A stretch of DNA of 64,000 nt from Pedobacter heparinus DSM 2366 (GTDB lineage: Bacteria; Bacteroidota; Bacteroidia; Sphingobacteriales; Sphingobacteriaceae): contig NC_013061.1 in NCBI RefSeq assembly GCF_000023825.1, forward strand, positions 1,674,001-1,738,000, read 5' to 3'. Each line of letters opens with the position of its first letter. Positions within the stretch are counted from its first letter, which is position 1. A program made the position numbers and the translations under genes. Below, in pieces: positions 58,139 through 64,000 of the stretch. The notes beneath the pieces are model-generated. The model had not been told where the DNA came from. It saw nothing but the letters and a program-made list of their open reading frames with translations, and ran no database searches.

Positions 58139-58483
58139 ATGTTAACCCCTCTCGAAAGTTTCTATTTAAATCAGGAAGAACCCTTAAGGGGCTGCTTTAT
58201 GGCTTTAAGAGATTGCATTTTAAAGCAGGACGAACACATTACAGCAGAGTGGAAATATAAACTCCCCTTCTTTTACTTTAAGGGAAAGATGTTGTGTTAC
58301 CTCTGGATCCATAAGAAATATCGTCAGCCTTATATCGGAATTGTAGAAGGGAACAGGATTGCACATCCGGACCTGTTACAGGAAAAACGGGCAAGGATGA
58401 AAATATTATTGATAGCGCCTGAAAGGGACTTGCCCGTGGAAAAGATCGGGCAGATACTGCGCGCTGCGCTTGCCTTATATTAA
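58139..58483 (+). CDS. DUF1801-domain protein
   Basis: A 114-residue protein of the DUF1801/YdhG-like fold, with ITAEWKYKLPFFYFKGKMLCYLW and YIGIVEGNRIAHPDLL segments typical of the group. Function unknown; relatives are small cytoplasmic proteins sometimes tied to metal or iron physiology. The start at 58139 (MLTPLESFYL) is chosen from the -7 box and family length. It is 6 bp upstream of an MFS transporter gene and probably cotranscribed. Confidence 0.8.
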   Translation: MLTPLESFYLNQEEPLRGCFMALRDCILKQDEHITAEWKYKLPFFYFKGKMLCYLWIHKKYRQPYIGIVEGNRIAHPDLLQEKRARMKILLIAPERDLPVEKIGQILRAALALY

Positions 58484-58489
58484 AAGAAG

Positions 58490-59707
58490 ATGAAAGAGTT
58501 TTTTAGATTGTACTTAGAGGCCTACAGAGGGCTCTCTACCCCGGCATGGATGCTGGCATTGGTGATGCTGATCAACAGGAGCGGAGCGATGGTCATTCCC
58601 TTCTTAGGGGTTTATATGGTCAACCACTTAAATTTTAGTATAGAAGATACGGGCACTGTACTAAGCTGTTTTGGTATTGGCGCTGTATCAGGCTCTTTTT
58701 TAGGTGGCTGGTTAACAGATAAAGTGGGTCATTTTAAAGTCCAGCTGTTTAGCCTGATCCTGACTGTGCCCATGTTTTTTCTGCTGCCGGAACTGAATAC
58801 TGTTTTAAAGCTGGCCATTGGTGTGTTTATACTCAGCATTATTTCAGAGACCTTCAGGCCTGCAAACTCGGTTTCTATTGCTTATTATTCGAGGCCGGAT
58901 AACATTATCCGTTCTTTTTCTTTAAACCGGATGGCGGTAAACCTTGGTTTTTCTATAGGTCCCGCCCTTGGGGGCTTTCTGGCTGCAGTATCGTATACCT
59001 TTTTATTTTACGGAAATGCTGTTGCGGCGTTTTTATCGGCTTTATTGTTCTTTATTTACTTCCGCAACCGTAAGGGAAATGAAAAGAAAGCGGTTGTCCA
59101 GGAGAGTTTTACTGTTGATCCTGGCACAAGCCGTTCTCCGTATAACGACGGGCTTTTTATCGCTTTCAGTATGCTGAGCTGTATATATGCAATTTGTTTC
59201 TTTCAGCTGCTGAGCACCCTGCCTTTGTATTACCGCACAATTTATAAACTTACTGAAGCCGACATTGGGATTATTCTGGCTTTTAGTGGCATGGTGGTGT
59301 TTTTGTTTGAAATGCTCCTGGTACACATTGCCGAGAAAAGAATGACCGCCAGGGCAGTTATTGTATCGGGTGTATTGCTTTGCAGCCTGTCGTTTTTTAT
59401 CCTCAATTTAACAAATGGCATCTGGGTACTGTACTTAGCTATGTTTGTGCTTTGTATTTCCGAAATTCTGGCCATGCCCTTTATGTCTACCATAACCCTG
59501 CAGCGTTCCTCGTTAAAAACCAGGGGCGCCTATATGGGCATTAATGCTTTGTCTTTTTCTGCTGCACATGTGTTCTCGCCATTTGTGGGCACCAGGATAG
59601 CTGCTGCTTATGGATTTGAAACCCTGTGGTACGGTACTACGTTGGTACTGTTGCTTACAGCTGCAGGGTTTTTGCTGGTCATGAAAAAAATGAAGTTATC
59701 GGCATAA
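58490..59707 (+). CDS. MFS transporter
   Basis: A 405-residue, 12-TM major facilitator. The loop 2-3 signature GGWLTDKVGHFKVQ is present near residue 75, and RPANSVSIAYYS is in loop 4-5. The type resembles YdeE/MdtH-like drug/proton antiporters, but the substrate cannot be told. It follows the DUF1801 gene and converges with the heparinase-like gene 7 bp away. Confidence 0.88.
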   Translation: MKEFFRLYLEAYRGLSTPAWMLALVMLINRSGAMVIPFLGVYMVNHLNFSIEDTGTVLSCFGIGAVSGSFLGGWLTDKVGHFKVQLFSLILTVPMFFLLPELNTVLKLAIGVFILSIISETFRPANSVSIAYYSRPDNIIRSFSLNRMAVNLGFSIGPALGGFLAAVSYTFLFYGNAVAAFLSALLFFIYFRNRKGNEKKAVVQESFTVDPGTSRSPYNDGLFIAFSMLSCIYAICFFQLLSTLPLYYRTIYKLTEADIGIILAFSGMVVFLFEMLLVHIAEKRMTARAVIVSGVLLCSLSFFILNLTNGIWVLYLAMFVLCISEILAMPFMSTITLQRSSLKTRGAYMGINALSFSAAHVFSPFVGTRIAAAYGFETLWYGTTLVLLLTAAGFLLVMKKMKLSA

Positions 59708-59714
59708 ATGCTGC

Positions 59715-61595
59715 TTATCGAAATGGTTTTTTTTCCCATTGTGCTATGGGTTTCGTTTTTTGTATGCTATTTTTTTTCTGAGCCTGAGGGATTAACAATA
59801 CCGTAAGTACGGCTGGTGATTTTTCAGGCAAAGTGGTTTCAAAGCCAAGCATTACCGTGCCCGGATTGGGTGCATCATAAGCTGTTGTTGGGGCGGTAGA
59901 CCATGTTTTAAGCTGGATATGAACAGGTTCCTGTACTTTTAAATATAGCTTTTTGCCATTTTTACTCAGCTCCGCCTCGTTGGGGCCAATGATTTTTACA
60001 TCAGCAGCAGTAAGCATAGCCCAGCGTACCTTTGTTGCCTTGGCACCGCCTTCCAGTTCATCCCGAACCACCACATACTGCTTGTTAACAAGGGCAATTC
60101 CGCGGATGGCTTTAGAAAGCTGTGTTTTATAAACAGAACTGATGTCTACCACCGTGTTCATATAAGCCGGATTGTCCGAATAACTGACAATAGGGGCGTA
60201 ACCATCCACATCTTGGAATTCGTTGTTAAAGCTGAGTGTGTTGTGGTACAGGTTATTGTACCTCAGTACCTGCCAGCGTTGGGAGTTTTGTTTCATATTC
60301 CATAGGTCGATCCCTTTAGCTTCCAAAGATTCATAACCCTGCATACCAAAATCGCTGGCCCATCTTACCCCATCTGCTTCCATTACAAAAGAGCCTACAT
60401 CCATGTGGCCGTGGTTAACAGAAGGGGAGCCACCTTTCATGCCAATATACAGGGCATTGGGATCTGTCCATGAACTGCGCATCATCGCTACTGGGTTACT
60501 GCCTTTTCCTGTCCACATCGTTTTCTTCGGAGCCGGGATTTTATTCAGCTGGATACCACTGCTCCAGATCAGCAGGGCAGGCAGGAGGCGGTCGTCAGTA
60601 AGATGTTTAACTTGTTTAGCCAGGTAAGTCCTTTCAGTAAACAAGAGCGAAGGATCCTTTAGTTTTGCTGCAAACCAGAACATTGCCGGGTTAATTTCTC
60701 CGCCAGTGCCGGAATCAAAGTAATTGAAAGGCTGGCCGGTTGGTCCGGTCATGTTTAAAAGAAAGCCTGCGGTCTTTAAAAAGCCTGGTTGTTCTGAAAG
60801 CCCGAAATCGGTTGCAAGGGCTTTTTGAAAGGCACTGATCAGCAGTACGTTAAAAGTTGTCCCATAATTCCAGTAACCATAACCTTCGGGATAGGCCCCG
60901 TCGGGTTCATAGATCTTCATAGGGAGTTCAATGGTATTGATGGCGCGGTTAATGATCGTTTGGGCAAGTTCAGGTTGTTCTTCATAAACTGCCATTGCAC
61001 CAAATGAAAGTCCGGCATTGCAAACCTGGTTCCAGTTGTGTGCAGCTTTAAGCCAGAACATATTGCTGCCATTTAGCATCGAAGGCTGAAGCCCTTTGGT
61101 GATGATGGCTGTTTTTATAGCTATTCTGGAGCTTTCGGGCAGTTCCTGGTAAAGCCAGTCGTACCCAATGGCCAATGCCAGGGTCATCTCTGCCACATCC
61201 AGGAAATGGTCGGGGTTCCAGTCTTCAAAAGCAGCTGCGGCCAGCATTTCCTTCTCGGCCCTCTGCAGGTATTTTTGCTGATGGGTCGTTCTCCATGCAT
61301 AAGAAAGATAGAAAACTCTTTGCAGGCAGGTTCTTGATTTATCAAGTAAGCGTCTTCCGATCTTGATCCTTTCTACCGGTGCATCCTTTAAAAACTGATC
61401 GCATTTGGCCAGTATGCCATGGTGTACGTTTTGCAGCAGAACGTCATTTTTAATGGTTTTTTTAATGTTTTCTTCTTCTCCGGCAAGCAGGAGCAACCTG
61501 GGATGGGCCGGGAAGTTTGTTTTTCCGGACAGTTTATTTTGTGCAGCAGCACAGCAGGCGAGCAGAAAAAACAGGGCTGTAAAAAAAGTTTTCAT
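59715..61595 (-). CDS. Heparinase II/III-like polysaccharide lyase
   Basis: A 626-residue secreted protein. The N-terminus MKTFFTALFFLLACCAAAQ is a signal peptide; LLAC could also act as a lipobox. Residues about 60-330 are an (alpha/alpha) toroid with AHNWNQVCNAGL and GYGYWNYGTTF, and residues about 370-600 a beta-sheet Heparinase_II_III domain with NHGHMDVGSFVMEADG. This class cleaves uronate-containing glycans, heparin, alginate or similar. No SusC/SusD or sulfatase genes adjoin it, so it is an orphan and its substrate is unknown. Confidence 0.85.
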   Translation of the reverse strand: MKTFFTALFFLLACCAAAQNKLSGKTNFPAHPRLLLLAGEEENIKKTIKNDVLLQNVHHGILAKCDQFLKDAPVERIKIGRRLLDKSRTCLQRVFYLSYAWRTTHQQKYLQRAEKEMLAAAAFEDWNPDHFLDVAEMTLALAIGYDWLYQELPESSRIAIKTAIITKGLQPSMLNGSNMFWLKAAHNWNQVCNAGLSFGAMAVYEEQPELAQTIINRAINTIELPMKIYEPDGAYPEGYGYWNYGTTFNVLLISAFQKALATDFGLSEQPGFLKTAGFLLNMTGPTGQPFNYFDSGTGGEINPAMFWFAAKLKDPSLLFTERTYLAKQVKHLTDDRLLPALLIWSSGIQLNKIPAPKKTMWTGKGSNPVAMMRSSWTDPNALYIGMKGGSPSVNHGHMDVGSFVMEADGVRWASDFGMQGYESLEAKGIDLWNMKQNSQRWQVLRYNNLYHNTLSFNNEFQDVDGYAPIVSYSDNPAYMNTVVDISSVYKTQLSKAIRGIALVNKQYVVVRDELEGGAKATKVRWAMLTAADVKIIGPNEAELSKNGKKLYLKVQEPVHIQLKTWSTAPTTAYDAPNPGTVMLGFETTLPEKSPAVLTVLLIPQAQKKNSIQKTKPIAQWEKKPFR

Positions 61596-61678
61596 TGGCC
61601 CTTAATATACAAATATTTATTTTCATCAGCATATTGTCATCTATTTTAAATTAATAGGAATATCGGGAAAAGTCGATA

Positions 61679-61686
61679 TATCTTTG
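61679..61686 (+). promoter_or_regulatory. -7 box for the ArsR-like gene
   Basis: TATCTTTG, perfect TAnnTTTG, only 4 bp before the ATG at 61691, implying a leaderless or nearly leaderless mRNA. Confidence 0.55.
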
Positions 61687-61690
61687 TGCC

Positions 61691-61993
61691 ATGGATCAGC
61701 TCGAAGTTTTTAAGGCATTATCTAATAAGACCAGGCTGCAAATTTTGCAATGGCTTAAGGAACCTGAAAAATATTTTCCGGAACAGGAACATGCCGATTT
61801 TGAAAGTGTAGGAGTTTGTGTGGGTCAGATACAGCAAAAGGCAGGTTTAACACAGTCTACCGTTTCAGAATATTTGTCTATGCTCCAGAAATCAGGTTTA
61901 CTGGAGTCGACCAGGCTGGGGCAGTGGACTTACTACAAAAGAAATGAAGCGGCTTTTGCCCGGTTGAGCGTTATCATCCAATCTGAAATTTAA
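61691..61993 (+). CDS. ArsR-family transcriptional regulator
   Basis: A 100-residue winged-helix protein. The opening FKALSNKTRLQILQWL and the recognition region GLTQSTVSEYLSMLQKSGLL with STRLGQWTYYK wing are standard ArsR/HTH_20 features. The Cys in GVCVGQIQQ lies in the helix region where metal or thiol sensors have ligands, but only one is present, so a redox or xenobiotic signal is more likely. It is 19 bp upstream of the Old Yellow Enzyme gene and probably controls it. Confidence 0.88.
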   Translation: MDQLEVFKALSNKTRLQILQWLKEPEKYFPEQEHADFESVGVCVGQIQQKAGLTQSTVSEYLSMLQKSGLLESTRLGQWTYYKRNEAAFARLSVIIQSEI

Positions 61994-62012
61994 TAATTAA
62001 TTACAATATCAT

Positions 62013-63113
62013 ATGAGTACTGCAAATCTATTCAGGCCTTTTAGTCTGAAATCATTGAACATAAAAAACAGGATTGTAATGGCACCAATGACACGTTCTT
62101 TTTCACCTGCTGGTGTGCCAACAGCAGATGTTGCTGCCTATTATTCCAGAAGGGCGGCAGGCGAAGTGGGCTTAATCCTGTCGGAAGGAACGGTTATAGA
62201 CCGTGTTTCTTCGTCAAATGACCCTAATGTCCCTCATTTTTATGGTACTAAAGCATTGGCGGGATGGAAGGAAGTGATCCATAGCGTGCACCATGCCGGC
62301 GGAAGTATGGGACCCCAGATCTGGCACATGGGGATTATGGATAACCATCATTCGGGATGGTTACCTCCCGCACCTTTTGAAGGGCCATCTGATTTGAACA
62401 GACCTGGTTTTTCGAATGGTGTGGCGATGACACAGGACGATATTGATGCGGCTGTTAAAGCTTATGGAAAAGCTGCAGCTGAAGCAAAGAGACTGGGTTT
62501 TGATTGCGTGGAGGTACATGGTGCACATGGCTATCTGATAGACCAGTTTTTTTGGGAAGGCACCAATAACCGGAGCGATAACTACGGGGGCCAAACCCTG
62601 GCCGAGCGTACCAGGTTTGGTGTAGAAGTAATTAAAGAAGTGAGAAGACAGGTAGGCGAGGATTTTACCATTATTTTGCGATTATCCCAATGGAAGCCAG
62701 CTGATTATACTTTTAAGCTGGCTAAAACGCCTAAGGAAATGGAGTCCTGGTTGGAACCCCTTGTTGAGGCTGGTGTAGACATCTTTCATTGTTCGCAGCG
62801 ACGCTTCTGGGAACCTGAGTTTGAAGGGTCGGATCTGAACTTTGCAGGCTGGGCCAAGAAAATAACTGGAAAAGCAACCATCACTGTTGGTTCTGTGGGT
62901 TTGTCGGGCGAGTTTCTGGCAGCCTTTAAAGGAGAAAGTTCTGAGCCAAGTTCATTGGAAGAGCTGATGAGAAGAATGGATAGGGGCGATTTTGACCTGG
63001 TTGCTGTTGGCCGGCCATTGCTGGCAGATCCAAACTGGGTACAGAAAATAAGGGACGAACGCCTTAGCGAATTAAAAGGCTTTTCAAGGGAAGCGCTGAT
63101 GCAACTGTTATAA
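62013..63113 (+). CDS. Old Yellow Enzyme-family oxidoreductase
   Basis: A 366-residue FMN TIM-barrel reductase. N-terminal IKNRIVMAPMTRS, the substrate-binding pair in VEVHGAHGYLIDQF (His and the usual Asn/His position), NRSDNYGG, and C-terminal FDLVAVGRPLLADPNW with the phosphate site are typical of the NADH:flavin oxidoreductase family. It reduces activated alkenes such as enones or nitro compounds. Regulated, by inference, by the adjacent ArsR protein. Confidence 0.92.
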   Translation: MSTANLFRPFSLKSLNIKNRIVMAPMTRSFSPAGVPTADVAAYYSRRAAGEVGLILSEGTVIDRVSSSNDPNVPHFYGTKALAGWKEVIHSVHHAGGSMGPQIWHMGIMDNHHSGWLPPAPFEGPSDLNRPGFSNGVAMTQDDIDAAVKAYGKAAAEAKRLGFDCVEVHGAHGYLIDQFFWEGTNNRSDNYGGQTLAERTRFGVEVIKEVRRQVGEDFTIILRLSQWKPADYTFKLAKTPKEMESWLEPLVEAGVDIFHCSQRRFWEPEFEGSDLNFAGWAKKITGKATITVGSVGLSGEFLAAFKGESSEPSSLEELMRRMDRGDFDLVAVGRPLLADPNWVQKIRDERLSELKGFSREALMQLL

Positions 63114-63136
63114 CATCAGCTGCATACCTGATGCAT

Positions 63137-63171
63137 AAAAAAAGCGCCGGTAAAATGCCAGCGCTTTTTTT
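63137..63171. terminator. Bidirectional terminator
   Basis: AAAAAAAGCGC and complement (11 bp) with a partly paired inner loop, between the OYE gene (+) and the SRPBCC gene (-). Confidence 0.85.
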
Positions 63172-63184
63172 GTTTTAAATGCAG

Positions 63185-63583
63185 TTATTTTAATACTTCT
63201 GCTAGCCTTTCTGTCTGATGATCAGCCAGCTTTTTTAAAGGGCCTGCAGCCAGCATTTTCATCATCATGTTCAGGTCGGCCGATATAATATGCTTGGCTA
63301 TGGTACCACCCTTTCCGTTGTCGGCCACTGTCCACTTTAACTCTACATCAAAGGGTGCTTTTTCAACAGGAATGGCAACCAGTTCCTTATTCTCTATGCG
63401 GTTGGAAATTTTTATGGACAGTTTGGCCATGTTTTGTATGGTAAAACTGGCTTCATCTGCTGTGGAAGACCAGTTATAGATATTTTCAGGCATCAATTGC
63501 TGATGATTGTTCAGGTCTGCCAAAAATGCATATACCTTTTCTACAGGTAAATTTAGCTCTGTTGTACTTTCAATAACTGTCAT
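63185..63583 (-). CDS. SRPBCC-family protein
   Basis: A 132-residue START/Bet-v1-like fold protein. LPVEKVYAFLADLNNHQQLMPENI is the family opening, and the C-terminal helix (MMKMLAAGPLKKLADHQTERLAEVL) closes the hydrophobic cavity. Such proteins bind lipids or other small hydrophobic ligands; no specific function is evident. Its ATG overlaps the pyrE stop by one base, so it is cotranscribed with pyrE. Confidence 0.82.
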   Translation of the reverse strand: MTVIESTTELNLPVEKVYAFLADLNNHQQLMPENIYNWSSTADEASFTIQNMAKLSIKISNRIENKELVAIPVEKAPFDVELKWTVADNGKGGTIAKHIISADLNMMMKMLAAGPLKKLADHQTERLAEVLK

Positions 63584-64000
63584 TAGCTGTTATTTAATTC
63601 TTCTAATTCTTTTCCCCATTCAGCAGGGTTCCTGCGCCATTTTGTTAAAAGATCTACATCTTTCTGAGCAATAAAGCTATGTTCTGCTGCGTATTCGATT
63701 AAAGTGTTGTAGTTGGAAAGTGTAGCATAACGGCATTTTGCTGCTGCAAAGTTTTCGTCAGCCTGGTCAAAACCATAAGTAAATATGGCAACCAGTCCGG
63801 CTACTGATAAGCCTGCTTTTCTTAAAGCTTCAACAGCCTGTAAGCTGCTTTTTCCTGTCGAGATCAGGTCTTCTATCACTACTACCCGTTGTCCTTCTAC
63901 AATCTCGCCTTCTATCAGGCTTCCTGTACCGTGTTCTTTTGCTTTAGCCCTTACATAAGCAAATGGTAAACCGAGTTCCTGGGCTACCAATGCACCCTGT
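63583..64000 (-). CDS. pyrE: Orotate phosphoribosyltransferase, C-terminal part
   Basis: The last 139 codons; the gene continues past the right edge. OPRTase joins orotate to PRPP to make OMP in pyrimidine synthesis. The PRPP loop is visible as VVVIEDLISTGKSS, preceded by YVRAKAKEHGTGSLIEG (the catalytic Lys/His loop). The upstream N-terminal part (about 70 residues) lies outside. It is the first of two genes with the SRPBCC protein. Confidence 0.92.
   Translation of the reverse strand, partial: QGALVAQELGLPFAYVRAKAKEHGTGSLIEGEIVEGQRVVVIEDLISTGKSSLQAVEALRKAGLSVAGLVAIFTYGFDQADENFAAAKCRYATLSNYNTLIEYAAEHSFIAQKDVDLLTKWRRNPAEWGKELEELNNS

Overview
The window is ordinary chromosomal DNA from a member of the Bacteroidetes, most likely a Sphingobacteriaceae species close to Pedobacter. 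This is an inference from four things. First, the gene content is typical (fused SecDF, DUF4290 next to murA, accD divergent from a class II aldolase, a TIGR04122-like exonuclease, DUF5522). Second, there are essentially no Shine-Dalgarno sequences. Third, Bacteroidetes-type -7 boxes (TAnnTTTG) recur just upstream of starts. Fourth, signal peptides and outer-membrane barrels are of the Bacteroidetes type. No phage, plasmid, insertion sequence or CRISPR array is visible. Genes are densely packed, with many 1 bp (TAATG) or 4 bp (ATGA) overlaps inside operons and several convergent pairs whose stop codons touch.

Layout. 1-4 kb: end of coaE, a ligase-type MBL exonuclease and a small Cys-rich protein, then MarR, facing a methyltransferase-PAP2-ZIP operon. 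4-9 kb: glmM, a cysteine desulfurase, accD, fbaA. 9-12 kb: a small permease-like protein and an acetyltransferase facing HMG-CoA lyase and a type II NADH dehydrogenase. 12-16.5 kb: secDF, folA, thyA. 16.5-17 kb is a 486 bp gap holding an unexplained array of degenerate 11 bp repeats with an inverted copy. 17-19 kb: a small membrane protein, ispE and a metZ-like sulfhydrylase. 19-26 kb (minus strand): LapA-like protein, a 936 aa HExxH/beta-propeller/barrel protein, an EamA transporter, an LptF/G permease and tgt. 26-30.5 kb: a glycosyltransferase, rsmG, dprA and a cystathionine beta-synthase-like enzyme. 30.6-35 kb (minus): murA, DUF4290, uvrD. 35-38 kb: M20 peptidase, GH25 lysozyme-like protein, tRNA-Leu(CAG). 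38-43 kb: cardiolipin synthase, dipeptide epimerase, a DUF255 thioredoxin-like protein and SlyD. 43-47.5 kb: a secreted CxxC protein with a LolD/FtsX-type ABC transporter, under a promoter covered by a 32 bp inverted repeat, then an ABC-F protein. 47.5-51 kb: small housekeeping genes and an OmpA-like barrel. 51-58 kb: a GH130 enzyme facing a GT4/six-hairpin fusion, then clpB. 58-64 kb: DUF1801, an MFS transporter, a heparinase II/III-like enzyme, ArsR plus an Old Yellow Enzyme, an SRPBCC protein and the end of pyrE.

Most genes serve core metabolism. Cell-envelope synthesis is represented by glmM, murA, lptF/G, cls, the dipeptide epimerase and secDF. Sulfur metabolism has the metZ-like enzyme, the CBS-like enzyme and the desulfurase. 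Nucleotide and tRNA metabolism has folA, thyA, pyrE, tgt and rsmG.

The points most worth a second look are: a GH130 / GT4-six-hairpin pair that may make and phosphorolyse a cytoplasmic mannan-like glycan; a metal-flavoured ABC operon with a near-perfect operator on its -7 box; an ABC-F protein with one intact and one degenerate ATP site; a queuosine Tgt lacking all three zinc cysteines; a MurA with Asp in place of the fosfomycin-target Cys; and the 11 bp repeat array near 16.6 kb.
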